Positions 34,389 to 46,126 of a stretch of 64,000 nucleotides of DNA are shown here, one piece after another. The translations under genes and the position numbers were made by a program. The notes under the pieces were generated by a model that did not search any database, was not told the DNA's origin, and was given only the letters and a program-made list of their open reading frames with translations. The stretch is from Leptobrachium leishanense. Its lineage: Eukaryota; Chordata; Amphibia; Anura; Megophryidae. The stretch's first letter is position 1; every line of letters begins with the position of its first letter. The stretch spans positions 276,005,662 through 276,069,661 of the forward strand of contig CM019064.1 in NCBI GenBank assembly GCA_009667805.1. The letters run 5' to 3'.

Positions 34389-34774
34389 TTAACACTTCAA
34401 TCTAAAGGGATTTAAGAATACCTTAGGCACCTTGTCTCCCACAGTGCAGAGGGCCGCCAATTTCTCTGGCCATGAACAGTGTAACACGCAGAACAAATAA
34501 TTCCTAGTGTTCCTCCACTTCCATGGTTCCTGTGCAATCCTGCTCAAGCAAAATCATAAAGAACTCATGCAGGGTCACGCTGGACTTCATGGAGTCCTAC
34601 TCCATGAGCCAATACTATCGGCAGCCCTTGTTGCATATATCGGTCAGATGCTAGAAAATATTCCAACTGGAGCTGCTGATACAGCGGCTCGGGAAGGATA
34701 GAATTGTTAATGGTGAGCCACATTTCATTTTTTAATAGTGTTTTGTTTTCTATCCTTTTACTAATATACAGTAA
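34389..34774. other. Intron sequence, no gene seen
   Basis: No recognisable gene or repeat terminus. Confidence 0.4.
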
Positions 34775-35493
34775 GGGCCATATTACAATCTTTGCGCATA
34801 CGTTTGCGCCTGCACAAAAACGCATTAACGCGAGGGGCAAAACCCTTTGCGTTGAACGTCGTATTACAATGTCAGTGCAACAAAAGCACGTATATGTCTA
34901 CCGCGGGTGAACCTGCGCAAACACTGCATGAGCTTATTGTACATCGCACGTCCTATACATAACATTGTGAACGCAAATGCGTTTGTGCACGGTTATGCGC
35001 AGGAATTAACGTATAGCCTTTGCGCGCATAATTTTAGCAACTCCTAAAAGCTGGTGTTAATCGCAAATTCTATCAACCTGGCCGAAACCAAATACACCAG
35101 CCGCCAAAAAAAAAAATACAGCAAAGTATAGTTACACATTCTACACATACCAAACCAATAAATTTGAGAAGTTGTGGTGCATTTTTTATTGATGCAGCAC
35201 ATATGCGCAGATTGACTTTGATAGGCGCAAAAACCTAAGGTGAGATAATTGTGGTTCTTAATTCTGATTGGCTGAATCGCGTGAAAAAACACAGTCCGCA
35301 CACTGATTTCTGCTCGCAACATTGCTGTGCACGTGTTTTTGCGCGTCCGTTATACGCGCGTTATTGCTCGACGGCTGGAAAAAATGCATGAGGATTGTAA
35401 TTCCAGTGTTGACTTATGCGCGTTAACGTTTAATGCTGGGCACAAATTCACGCGTTGCGCGAGCGTTTTAATGCGAAGATTGTAATAGGGTCC
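34775..35493. mobile_element. CpG-rich MITE 'GGGC(C/T)(A/C)TATTACA', duplication TAA
   Basis: The ends GGGCCATATTACAATCTT and AAGATTGTAATAGGGTCC are inverted, with TAA on both sides (34772-34774, 35494-35496). Both shoulders are full of GCGC and TGCGCA motifs; the centre contains CACCAG, AAAAATACAGCA, AGTTACACATTCTACAC and ACCAAACCAATAAA. A sister copy is at 47596-48296 with the same centre. Confidence 0.85.
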
Positions 35494-35496
35494 TAA

Positions 35497-35940
35497 GTGT
35501 CCTCTATATAGTGTAATGGAAAAATAAATGTAATTTGTTTTAATTATTTGGTTTGAATTTCACTAACATCTTTTTAAATTTAAAAAATAAAGCTTTTTAA
35601 ATTCCGCATTTGAATATTAAGAACAATTACATAGAAAACTATTAACAGTACACTTTATATTTGTGGGAAACAAATTGAACAAAAGGCATTGACTAACAGA
35701 TAATTATAGTAACATAAAACAGTGGCTCTAATTCATGTTCCGCACTATTAGAGTAAAGCATGATAATCATCGTGCATTCCACAGGTGGTAATCCAAGTAC
35801 TCAAAATCAAAGTTACTGTGCTAAAGCGTGTGTCAAATGTTTTCCTATCCGCTTAATTAATGTACACCTTGCAAATATGTAACACAATATGGCTTTTTGG
35901 GTTGATCGAGTACACATATTTCAAAAGTGTGCTCTGTATC
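35497..35940. other. Intron sequence, no gene seen
   Basis: Unique, AT-rich. Confidence 0.4.
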
Positions 35941-35948
35941 CTTTAGTG

Positions 35949-36134
35949 CAGTGGTTCCCAACCGCAGTCCTCATGTACCCCCTAACAGGCCAGGTTTTAA
36001 AGGATTACCTTGAGGAAATGTAGACTGAATCCTGCAATCACTGATTATCAAATCCTATCACCTGTGCTGTGCTTCAGATATCTGGAAAACCTGACCTGTT
36101 GGGGGTACTTGAGGACCCCGGTTGGGAACCTCTG
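35949..36134. mobile_element. hAT MITE 'CAGTGGTTCCCAACC', duplication CTTTAGTG
   Basis: It starts CAGTGGTTCCCAACCGC and ends GGTTGGGAACCTCTG, with perfect 8-bp duplications CTTTAGTG (35941-35948, 36135-36142). This 186-bp copy has the regular family length. Confidence 0.9.
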
Positions 36135-36142
36135 CTTTAGTG

Positions 36143-37255
36143 ACTTTTAGAACACTTGAGGTTTATGATACAACTTGGAATAGTAATGCAGGAATCTCCA
36201 GTTCTCCCAATTTACCTCTTGGCCTAGTTATGATTCCTCTTTAACTCTCTGATGCAAGGCGGGTTGTGCCCAGCGGGAGGGAGTTGATGCCAGGAGAGGC
36301 GTACCTGTACACTCGGTTTGCCAGCTGCTTCGACGGGCCCATCCTCTGGCCCACCTAAAAGATGACGCTTGTCCTTTGGTGCAGGGGACAGCCTGAGTTC
36401 AGGCCAAGCTGCAGCAGTCAAAGGGACACTCTACACAGTGTGACCACTCAATCTTATTTGAGTGGTCCCATTGCTGTGAGCTCCTTGCTCCCTCCTCACC
36501 CTCTCTGATGGTGCTTGGGGGGCTAATCCAGACATCCAAATACAGGGGCTTAGTCCTGCCCAGAATCTCAGCTCATGGATGCAGACTTGGGATACTTTGA
36601 ATACCAGCCTGTCAATGGTATCAAAGACTTCCTGCATTGAGGGTCACTGGATTGGCTGGAGCACCCACACCCCTGCAGTCACGTGACATGCTGAGCAGGA
36701 AGCATGCTACGTCCTCCAAAGAACAGAGTGGGACCAGTGCTGGATTTAGGTATGTTTTGAAAAAACTATATCGTTAAAAACAGGAGGGGTAATGTTGGGG
36801 GGGGGAGCAGGGATTTATGTTTAACCCCTCCATTCCCATCCACTTCTGCTTTGCCCCTACAGTATCTCTAAAACTACAATTTACGTAAAATAAGCCTTGT
36901 TGATAACTTATGGAACTAAATAAATACTTGTAACTTAATAAAAAGTATCTGATGTAGTCTATGAATAACGTTTCTTTTTGCAATCCAAGTATACATTCTA
37001 TTATTGTAACACATTTTTGAATGGAATCTGTTGACAAATTTGTCAATGTATACACCCAAAATAGCCATAGAATGAAAGCAATATGATGATAGAAAAAGAT
37101 ACATTGCTCACGAGCGTATATACTTGCCTTGCTAATCTTCATTACATTCCCTCTTCAAATATAATTATGCAAGGGGGTGTCACAGTAGGTGGATTAGCAT
37201 GTCGGTTTTTGCATTGGCATAAATGTAAGCTTTGACCCACTATTTATGATCCTGA
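36143..37255. other. Intron, one small MITE-like fragment
   Basis: 36775-36865 (AAAAACAGGAGGGG ... TTTAACCCCTCCATTCC) is a reverse-oriented relative of the outer element at 26638-26722. The rest is unique and no gene was recognised. Confidence 0.45.
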
Positions 37256-37257
37256 CT

Positions 37258-37873
37258 TAACCCCTTAGGTCGGGGTCAGACGACTGTCTTTGAGAGCGGA
37301 AGGAATGTCCGTGAGAGTCTACGTCCTTCCACTGACAACCGTCTGGCCACCTCGCTGAGCGCCGTTAGTACGCTCAGAGCTGCAAGGCTCGATTTCCCCC
37401 TATGGAGGATCGCTCTTTGCAGCCCCATCAATGCGCATCTAGCGCTTTGACGAGGAGGCTTTCTGCACGTCCGCTTGTAGCGCGTGCAATTCGTGCGCAT
37501 GCTACAGCGTGTAGCCGGCCCCGCCAAAGCGTCAGAATGCTGCAACGGACGTCGGGAGGCACGTCAGTATAGGTGCACCTAGTGAGCTCATCTGACCCCA
37601 GCTTTTCTGCCCCTCGGATTGTGCCTGGCGAATGGGTCTGAGACCCAACGGGGCTTAATAGCCCACCCCACTGCTCTCTAAGGAATCCTCTGCATCATTG
37701 GCTGTAGGGAAACGGCATAAGTTCAGGCCGTCCCACGGCAGCCAATAACTCGCACCACACGCTGGCTGGACTTGGATTCGTTCAATAGGACCCAGCGGGG
37801 CGTGTTATGCTTTCCCAGAGCGTCCAGGCCCACCCATCGCCGGGATGGCATAGCATGTGGCGTTAAGTGGTTA
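37258..37873. mobile_element. TTAACCCCTTA element carrying a nested MITE
   Basis: It starts TTAACCCCTTA and ends GGCGTTAAGTGGTTA, inverted relatives of the TTAA-type family ends. It is interrupted directly after its first bases by the MITE at 37268-37602. Its own body is 37603-37873 (contains GGGGCGTGTTATGC and CATAGCATGTGGCG). Confidence 0.55.
37268..37602. mobile_element. Harbinger-like MITE, subfamily 2
   Basis: The ends GGTCGGGGTCAGACGAC and TCATCTGACCCCAGC are inverted; TTA precedes and TTT follows. Interior blocks GAGAGCGGAAGGAA, TGAGCGC, GATCGCTCTTTGCAG and AGCGCTTTGACG match 14941-15286. Confidence 0.72.
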
Positions 37874-38936
37874 GTAATACCTTTTTTTAAAAATAAATAA
37901 AAACAAAACAAACTTACTGTTTTTTTAAACTATCACTTCAAATTCTTCCAGCACTAAAGAAGCCTGATTTTAACTTCAGAGTAAATTTGCTTTTCTTTCA
38001 AAGGAGATAAAGGTAATGTACAGTAAGGCTTCATTTAAGAACTATATTAAATCTTACATTGCAGGATAGTTTTAAAATCAAATCAAATGCTTATATAAGC
38101 CCTTTAGGAACTGATGTGTTTACCGAAAGAGTCACCTTTATACAGTTTAGAGAAGCCGAATATGTTTGTGTGATCTGCTTTTCCAGTATTCCCTAAATAC
38201 TTTGGATTCTCAGATAAATCATGTGGAGTTTCTTGTACAAATGAAGGCAACAAGATAGTGTGTGAGAGTGAAATGCAACACTTAGCTGGCAATGAACACT
38301 GCGGACTATTTAGTTGATAGCTTGTCCATTCTTTTCAGTGAAGCATTCCTTTTGTGTAAAGTAGCTCCTTGTTTGCTGATGTGAATTTACTGATATATAA
38401 ACAGAGGTTGAGAATATATTCACATTTAGATTCCAAATACTAAGATCTAGATTCCATGTCGTGTAAATGTAACCACAGCTGTTTCATAATTCCAAACTCC
38501 ATAGACTTCAGTAACTCTGGTAATTTTACATTTAACAGCTCTGGTTAAAGGGTCACTGCGTTAAAATAAAAAAACACAGCCCTTGTCCCCTCAAATTATT
38601 GTGCAGATACTGCTGACAGAATCTGCTCAATTATTTATTTATTTATTTTGGGTGAAAATACGTACCTTTTCTGCTCCAGCGCCAGATTTTCCGGGCTTCT
38701 GAGATGTGGAAGTCCCTGCAGCTTTTTATGCAATTTCTGTAGCATAGGTAAATTGCACAGCATTCACTACGCAAATTGTGTATTGATTGGAGCTTGTGTA
38801 CTTTTGTAATCAAGTTCCACTGTGGTCTACACACAAGTTTTTGGAGGGGCAATGTTAATTTTTTAGCTAAGAGCTAAGTTCACTCCGCAGTAATGGTGAA
38901 GGGGCGTAGGAACCACCACACTCACTCTCTGTAGAA
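37874..38936. other. Intron sequence, no gene seen
   Basis: Unique, AT-rich, without recognisable repeat termini. Confidence 0.4.
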
Positions 38937-39120
38937 CAGTGGTTGCCAACCACGATCCTCAAGTATCCTTAGCAGGCCAGGTTTTAAGGATCACCTTGAG
39001 GAAATACAGACTGAATCCTGCAATCACTGAGCAGCAAACCATATCACCTGTGCTGTGCTTCAGATATCTGGAAAATCTGATTTGTTAGGGGTACTTGAGG
39101 ACCACGGTTGGGAACCACTG
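38937..39120. mobile_element. hAT MITE 'CAGTGGTT(C/G)CCAACC'
   Basis: It starts CAGTGGTTGCCAACCACG and ends CGGTTGGGAACCACTG. The interior (GGATCACCTTGAGGAAATAC, CACCTGTGCTGTGCTTCAG) is that of the copies at 35949 and 26444. The 8-bp flanks CTGTAGAA and TTCTAGAT share only part of their bases, so the duplication has decayed. Confidence 0.82.
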
Positions 39121-39270
39121 TTCTAGATCATTGCTGCACAGGGTCAACAGCAATGTTCTCCAACCATGTTCTGTCATTGAGTATTGAGCACCACCAGCAA
39201 TGACACCTAGCAGGCCTAGATACACACTCATACCCATATAGCACAGAGATACAATCACATAGATAGCTAC

Positions 39271-39486
39271 ATTTATTTATTATTTAAAGTATTTTACTTT
39301 TTACCAGGAAGGATACATTGAGATTTCACTCGTTTTCAATTATGTCCTGGGTGGTGAGTATATCCCTATAGGTGTCTTGCCCAAGGACACTTACTGGAGA
39401 GGTGCTCTGGCTGGGATTCAAACCTGTGTCTCCACGGTTATAGAGCAGTGATGTTACCTCGACTCCACCCAACCAGTATATTAGGC
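39271..39486 (-). mobile_element. tRNA-derived SINE with V-SINE-like core and LINE tail
   Basis: On the minus strand a tRNA-like head has a degenerate A box (TGGAGTCGAGG, about 39463) and a clear B box GGTTTGAATCC (39414-39424). It is followed by the core GTGTCCTTGGGCAAGACACC (39371-39390), resembling the conserved centre of V-SINEs, then a tail CCCAGGACATAATTG...ATCCTTCCTGGTAAA ending in (AAT)n. The tail matches that of the LINE fragment at 42329-42829. RNA polymerase III transcription and LINE-dependent mobilisation are inferred. Confidence 0.78.
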
Positions 39487-40612
39487 ACAAACACAACATT
39501 TGGGGTATTCACTGAAGGCAGGCTCAGAAGCTGGGATATTCCACACACACACAGACGTACACAGCTGAATACAACACCTGGACACACCACTAAGACATAT
39601 ACACACAAAGAGACACATACAAATACATAGCTATACACACAACCCAATATAAGCACCAGACACATACATAGATATACGCAGGTTTGGATACATAGTATGC
39701 ACACTCTACCTGTATAGTTGTATAGGTTTTGAGTGTAGTAAAATCCTTGTCAAATCAACTCCGAGTTTATATTCATAGACCTTAACCCCTTAAATGCTGA
39801 GCCATTTCGTCCTATGTGCAGAGCTTATTTTGACCTATTTTTGCTCATGACATTTCAACCATATTTGAAGTCTTGCGTTATTGTTGTACTCAATTGTATA
39901 CAATTTTTTTCAGTGGATTCAGCAGATTCAACATATATCGTTAATATATGTAGAAATATGGTGTGCCAGGTTAGAGTGCTTTATCAATTTTTTTTTAAAA
40001 AGTGCAATTTCTGTTCACTTTCACCGTTTAAATTTATTACATGGTACTCTTTTGTTTAAAACAATAATAATCTGAAATGGTGAACTTTTTCCTGCTTTTC
40101 TCTAAGGAAATATGTAATTTTAACCAAAACTGGCAAACTAGTTTCGCTTGTATTTTATTTCGTTTTTTCATTGCACATTTTATATGATCATGCCGAATAT
40201 AAGTGGTCTTTCCAAAGGCTGCTCACTTGACCATGCAGGGTGTATGGGGAACTGGAGATACAACGTTTAACAGGGGTCCTCCAATGGGATTGCTTCTCAG
40301 GGGAGGCATATGCCTTTGAGCCCCCCTGCCCTGATCTGCCAGTACTACGCCGAATGATGGATTAGTGCTGCATGCACATATGCAGACCCAATCCTCAGAT
40401 GGCGTCTTCCAGAACTCTTGCAGAGCGTGCTGACATCATTGGTCTCCAAGTTGGTACTCAGCAGCCGGGATATTTACTGTATTTGCAACAATGGCACTTT
40501 GAGAATTACTGCATAGCTGTGCTATCTTTATTCAATATCGCATTCTGACTTCTTCCTATATGCAAGTAAATTAAAAAAAATTATGATTAAATAAAACCTT
40601 TCTGATACTATA
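39487..40612. other. Intron sequence, no gene seen
   Basis: A CA-rich degenerate microsatellite lies at about 39540-39680. TTAACCCCTTAAATGCTGAG at 39783 resembles the start of the TTAA-type family without a clear right end. Confidence 0.4.
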
Positions 40613-41023
40613 TTGCATAGTTACATAGGCTGAAAAAAGACATGCATCCATCAAGTTCAGCCTTCCACACATTACCCACTGCTGTTGATTCAAAAGAAGG
40701 CAAAAAAAATTGTCTGAAGCGCTCGCCAATATGCAACATACTGGGAAAATTCCTTCTTGACCCCAGAATGGCGTCAGATTTCTCCTTGGATCAAGCAGCT
40801 TTTGTCCACATATTAAATATTATAACCCTTAATATTATGTTTTTTCAAGAAGTCATTCAGTTGTTGTTTAAAAGTCTGTACAGTCTCAGACCCAACCACC
40901 TCAACAGGCAGAAAATTCCACAGCTTTATTGTTCTCACCATAAAATAACTCTTCCTATGCTTTAGGCTGGATTTCCTTTCATCCAGTCTAAATGGATGAC
41001 ATCGTGTCCGGTGTATAGTCCTG

Positions 41024-41668
41024 TTAAAGGAACACTCTAGGCTAAAAATCCCCCCTTTCTTTTTTACATTAAAATATACCTATTCCCTACCTAGTTATTG
41101 TGTGTGTATATATATATATATATTTTTTTAATGTAATACTTACCCTAAAAACCACTTGTTTCCAACGGCGTCTTTTTTTTTATTTATATATATATATACT
41201 TATACTCACCTCCCTCCTCTTCCGCTCCCGTCCTGAAAATCTTGAACTTGGCTAATGGTTTACGTGAGAAGCGTGCATGCGCGCCTCTCACGTAAGCCAG
41301 CCAATCAGCAGGCTTCCTCCTCTTCTTCTTTGATTAGTGTTACGCGCAAGAGGATATGCACAACACTAATCGCAGCCGCAGACTATGCTGGCGGCTCGCT
41401 CCCACTAGCTACTGCGGCGAGTTGGAGACGTCATCGCGCTTTCAGCGCGATGATGTCTCCTACTCGGCAATAGTCGGCAGAAGTGGGAAATATGAATCCC
41501 GCTCTGCTGACTGACAGCTGGGAGGGTGGAGTAAAGTCCTCCGCGTCTCTCAGCTGTTTTAGCCGATCGGCTGAGCGGAGGGAGGGGGGAAAGACAAGGG
41601 CATACTCAGGGCATTATGACCACCTAAAAAAAGCTTAGGTGGTCATGTTGCCTAGAGTATCCCTTTAA
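41024..41668. mobile_element. TTAA MITE inserted in the CR1
   Basis: It starts TTAAAGGAACACTCTAGGC and ends GCCTAGAGTATCCCTTTAA; TTAA is the shared target. CR1 sequence resumes on both sides (GTATAGTCCTG before, TGAATAGG after). The interior is CpG-rich, with (TA)n tracts near 41110 and 41190 and TCATCGCGCTTTCAGCGCGATGA as a palindrome near 41432. Confidence 0.82.
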
Positions 41669-42328
41669 TGAATAGGTTTCCAGACAATGGTTTATAATGG
41701 TTGATAATGGCCCTGTATATATTTATATAAGGTTATCAGATCCCCTCTAAGGCGCCGTTTCTCTAAACTAAACAAGTTTAAACTTGTTAGTCTTTCCTCA
41801 TAACTTAAACCTTCCATTCTTAATTAATTAACCATATTAATTTAGTCGCTCGTCTCTGCACTTTTTCTAGCACTATAATATCCTTTCTTAAAACAGGTGC
41901 CCGAAATTGCACGGCATATTCAAGATGCAGTCTTACCATTGATTTATACAGTGGCAAAATTATGTTTTCATCCCGAGAGTGAACTCCCCTTTTAATGCAT
42001 CCCAATACCTTGCTGGCCTTGGCGGCTGCTGTTTGACATTGCACATTGTTACTTAGTTTGAAGTCTATGATTATTCCCAAATCCTTCTCCTGCTTTGATT
42101 TCCCTAGCTCCGTACCATTATAGGGTATAAGTGACTTGTGTGTTCTTCACTCCAAAGTGCATAACCTTGCATTTATCTACATTACATTTCATCTGCTATC
42201 TAAATCCCTGTGCAGCAAAGTAACATCCTGCTCACAGTGTATTACTTTTCCTAGTTTTGTATCATCTGCAAACACTGATACATGACTTTCAATCTCAAGG
42301 TCATTTATAAATAAATAATTAAACTGGC

Positions 42329-42829
42329 TGTCGCTGGAATCTAGACACACCCTTCACCTTTCCAACCTGGTGTTTAAGAGCTATTCTGAAAGCTACCACC
42401 CTACCTAAATAGGCTGCTTCCCACAGCAGTTCCCTTATCCTATAACCTCTGATCCAGGACCGGCACCTTACTTGCAATACCACAATACAAAAAGAAAGTG
42501 GCTCGATCCTCATTTTCCTACAGAGCACCACAAATATGGAATCACCTCCCAAACGCCATCAAACCTTCCCCCAGTCTAAAGTAAATTAAGACCTCTCTAT
42601 TAGCATACCTCGATACAGAATGCACCTGTATACATGTTACATAGTGATTATATTTCTTACATATTTATTTTCTGTTAATTTGTATTGTTTTTTAATATCT
42701 TGCATTTTATTACTTTGTATTTCTGTAACATTTCAATGTTCTTTAACCCAGGACATATTTGAAAATGAGAGAAATCTCAATGCGTCCTTCCTGGTAAAAT
42801 ACTTAAATAAATAAATTGAATAGAACAGA
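42329..42829 (+). mobile_element. 3' end of a second LINE, inserted in the CR1
   Basis: The frame ending near 42588 reads KVARSSFSYRAPQIWNHLPN, the usual C-terminal 'SF.Y.AP..WN.LP' block of LINE polymerases. A 3' UTR follows and ends CCCAGGACATATTTG, ATGCGTCCTTCCTGGTAAA, (AAAT)n. It interrupts CR1 sequence at an AAATAAAT target. Strand is opposite to the CR1. Family not resolved. Confidence 0.75.
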
Positions 42830-43258
42830 CACCTGAGGAACACCACTTATCACTGGTGTCCATCTTGAAAATTTACCATTTATGACCACTCGCTGTACCC
42901 TTTCTTTTATCCAGTTTTCTATCCAAGAACAAGAATTTTCATCTAGACCAATGATTCTTAATTTAAATAGTAACCTCTTGTGTGGCAAAATCCAAGTAAA
43001 TCACATCCACTGCGACCCCCTGATCTAAATGTCTACTTCCTCATAGAATGTAATTAGGTTAGTCTGACATGATCTGTGTTTCATGAAACCATGCTGATTT
43101 TTGCTAATTACATTATACCTCCCAATAAATTCCTGAATATTATCCCTTAATAACCCCTCAAATACTTTCCCAGCCACATATATTAAGCTCACAGGTCTAT
43201 AAATCCCAAGCAGACATGTTAAACCTTTCCCCCTTGAAGATTTCCCTTAGGGTTATAT

Positions 43259-43406
43259 GAGACATAAATGAATTTCTATAGTTGAATTAGTTAGCTACAC
43301 ATTGCCGCACAACTACTGTTTTATTGCCTTGTCATACCAATGCAAAGCCATTACAGCCATATTACTGCACGTCCTCACATTCCAAGACATCTCCACTTCT
43401 CTTTTT

Positions 43407-43460
<54 letters not shown>

Positions 43461-44044
43461 TTATTGCTGACTTCTGGTGAGTGATGAGCATATCTCATAA
43501 ACACATGTACAGTGCTTGACAGCAGTACACGAATACAAATATGATTAATATTTGAATCACAGTTCAAAATAGCAACTATAAATAGCATCATGTGAGATGT
43601 AATTTCAAAACATCTGGTGGACCAAGGTTGCTGACCTCTGGTGTATGTGTTCTAATAGAATAGCCACCTGCAGCATAATCAAAGACATTTCATTATTAAT
43701 AATTTAGTGTATATCAAATATGACTTTGTGCAAATGAAATAATTTGACAGATGGCTATTCTATATGTACTAATATTGTAATATTATTGTTACTGTTTTAC
43801 TGTTGCATGTTGTATGATGAAAATTCCATTTATGACTATTCACAGCCTTCTGACCACTTGCTAGCTATAGCCTGCAGGTTTAACTAGTCATGCAACTCCT
43901 ATCCCCTCTCTAGATTACACTGTTACTTGACCATCTCACTGGGGAAGGGAAATGCAATGACTACCTCTGGTAGTGGTATCCCATTTAACCAATCCAGACC
44001 TGACATGGGTTGTTATACTGCAGCGTTGCTCAACCTTGGCCCTC
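43259..44044. other. Intron with fragments of hAT-type ends
   Basis: Apart from the microsatellite, GACCAAGGTTGCTGACCTCTG (43619) and CAGCGTTGCTCAACCTTGG (44022) look like isolated MITE ends. No gene. Confidence 0.4.
43411..43457 (+). repeat. (CA)n microsatellite
   Basis: An uninterrupted run of about 23 CA dinucleotides. Confidence 0.98.
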
Positions 44045-44200
44045 TAGGGACCATATTACGATCTTCATGCTAAAATGGGGACGCTAAGGAGGAAAACTGT
44101 GCCTGCAGGTTTCTCCTTAGCATCCCCATTTTAGCGTGATATTACGGGCAGGCGCTAAACCAGAAGACAACCCCGTAATGCAGCGCTAAGCCTCAGGATG
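44045..44200. mobile_element. Fragment of the 'GGGCCATATTAC' MITE
   Basis: CCATATTACGATCTTCATGC, AAATGGGGACGCTAAGGAGG with its inverted counterpart CTCCTTAGCATCCCCATTTT, and ATATTACGGGC repeat the end structure of 28366-29013. Confidence 0.55.
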
Positions 44201-44698
44201 CACAAGCATCCTTGCAATATCAGACTCCCCAAATCTGGCTTCCTTTAAATGTTCCCTAAAGACCCTTCCGTTTAGGGAAGCCTGCCACCTGACTCTGTAA
44301 CAAGATATCTGACCAACCCAAAAACGCTCCTCACCTGTTCCTGCATGAACTCCTAACTGCAGTCCCCCCCTCCTGTTTCTAATCTCCTCACCCCTCGAGA
44401 TTGTAAATTCCCACGGGAATAGGGCCCTCATGTCCTCCTGTATCTGCTGGCAAGAATACTGACCGGCCTCCTGTATATATTGTAGAATTGTCCTGTCTCT
44501 ACCCATTGTTAGCTTAGCACCAACTTTGTAATAGAGATAACTTAACCAGAGCTGTTGTAAATTTCCCAGAGCCATTATAACCTATGGCGCTGTTAGGTTA
44601 ACAACAGCTCTGGTTAAGTTAGCACCAACTTTGTAATACTGCCCTGCATCTTTTGTACAGCGCTGCAGAATGTGTTGCTTAATAAATAATAGTAACAA
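44200..44698 (+). mobile_element. L2-like LINE 3' end
   Basis: TCGAGATTGTAAATTCCCACGGG (first part) and the tail TTTTGTACAGCGCTGCAGAATGTGTTGCTTAATAAATAA (shortened) are characteristic of L2-like 3' UTRs in amphibians. A local rearrangement duplicates TTAGCACCAACTTTGTAAT (44515 and 44619) around inverted copies of CTTAACCAGAGCTGTTGT (44538-44555 and 44598-44615). Confidence 0.65.
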
Positions 44699-45639
44699 TG
44701 CTTGTAGTGGCACTGTATATTGGTTTAGAGTATAAGTCCTATGCAAACTTAACAAATGTCCTGGTAAACTTCCCATCCTCCTAGACCTCAATGGAATTGG
44801 TAAATGAATGCACACATTTATTTTGTATGGAGTAATTAAATTTTTTAAGTTTTATATTTTTGACTTAAAAGATTGCAACTTCTCCATACATTTTGAACCA
44901 TAACCTGTTTGTTATCGTGTGGAGGGGTTTTGCTCTGGAGCATAACTGATTGGACTATCAATTACAGCATTCTTACTTCCATGGGGTTTTTTTACATTTA
45001 CTTTTTCCTGTGTCTGCCCCTCTGAATCACTGTCATTTGTAATGTGCATCACGAGTATAGACATTTTTATTGATGAACCTAAACTAAGTGATTTTAATAT
45101 TTTATTAGATGTGTATATTTGGATTGTTGAACATTTTGTGACCTTGCACATCCTATCGATTGGTTTTCTTGACTGATAATTTTATAAAATCAAGGTTAAT
45201 ACACTTTTATTACCATTTTCTTTTCACATTCATCTTTTAGAGCATATTTTTATGATATGTAATTGAACACATTATATAAAGAGCTGTGTGTGACAAAAAT
45301 AAATACAGTATATGTATCGTATGTAGTGACACCTAGGTTACTGCCCCTGTATTCATGAAGTTAGTTAAGTAAGTAACGGTAGTCACTTGAGACTTGGGGT
45401 ACATGGACCTAAAGATGCATTTGGAAGGCATGTGCCTGATGTTTTATATTGTGTTCCAACCTTCTCCCATGTTAAGGTCATTATATACTTACAATGGCAG
45501 GTACAGAGTGTATTTGTTTTCTATGCCCTATTCCCTGATGTCTCTGTTTCCCTTTTGTGTCATCTGTGTGTAATGATTCCTGATTCCTTAGTTTCCCCAT
45601 GCTTCTGTCATTGCATTGTGATAACGCAGAGGTGCACAG
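44699..45639. other. Intron sequence, no gene seen
   Basis: Unique, AT-rich. Confidence 0.4.
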
Positions 45640-46126
45640 CTCACCAATAGGGATGAGCTGTTCGGGTTCGGACGGTTCGTAGTTCGACCCGAACTTTGGC
45701 AGTTCGAAAGTTCGCGAATTTCGAACTTTTTGGGCGTGTTCGGTTTCGAAAAAAAAAAAGAAATTTTGAAAAAAGTATAGAAAATGCTTAAAAAAAAATA
45801 ATACTAAAAAATCTAGAAATAAAGAGACTCTTTACTGCAGAATATTATAAGCAACTGTTTATTAGATATTGAATTAAAAACTAATGTGTACGTGGAAAGA
45901 TTATCAACTCTAAATGACCTCTGTTCACAAACGGGCATAACACCAGGTGTTTTTAGTCTGGTAATCAATTTGATACATTGTACAATATACTGAGGGTGGG
46001 GTGGTGTCTGCTTCTGATTGAGATTTGAGAATTAATTTCCCTAAAACATCCTAATATGCTGCATTTAACTGGTGTTTCAAAAAAATCTAAAGCAATGTTA
46101 TTTTTCACCTCGGGATTAAACATTCA

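Larger units (their letters stand above)
40613..43258 (-). pseudogene. CR1-type LINE, 3' half, twice interrupted
   Basis: Minus-strand fragments of a CR1 reverse transcriptase appear in order. 42988-42830 has SWIENWIKERVQRVVINGK and SGVPQVSVL (palm motif, normally GVPQGSVLGP). 42261-42272 has the catalytic FADD box in FADDTKLGK. 42080-41820 has LPLYKSMVRLHLEYAVQF and LEKVQRRATKLI (thumb and C-terminal region). 40980-40640 has RTIKLWNFLPVEVVGS and the terminal region NLTPFWGQEG. The 3' end is near 40613. Frameshifts and insertions make it inactive. The coding sequence is interrupted by a TTAA MITE (41024-41668) and another LINE tail (42329-42829). 5' truncation near 43258 is typical of incomplete reverse transcription. 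Confidence 0.85.

Noticed and set aside
39414..39424. B-box motif as a possible tRNA gene
   Set aside because: The surrounding sequence cannot fold as a tRNA and continues into a SINE core and LINE-like tail.
43313..43591. Minus-strand open frame with a Cys-Val run
   Set aside because: It is produced by the (CA)n microsatellite.
44186..44575. 129-codon minus-strand open frame
   Set aside because: It is antisense to an L2-like LINE 3' end and has no recognised domain.
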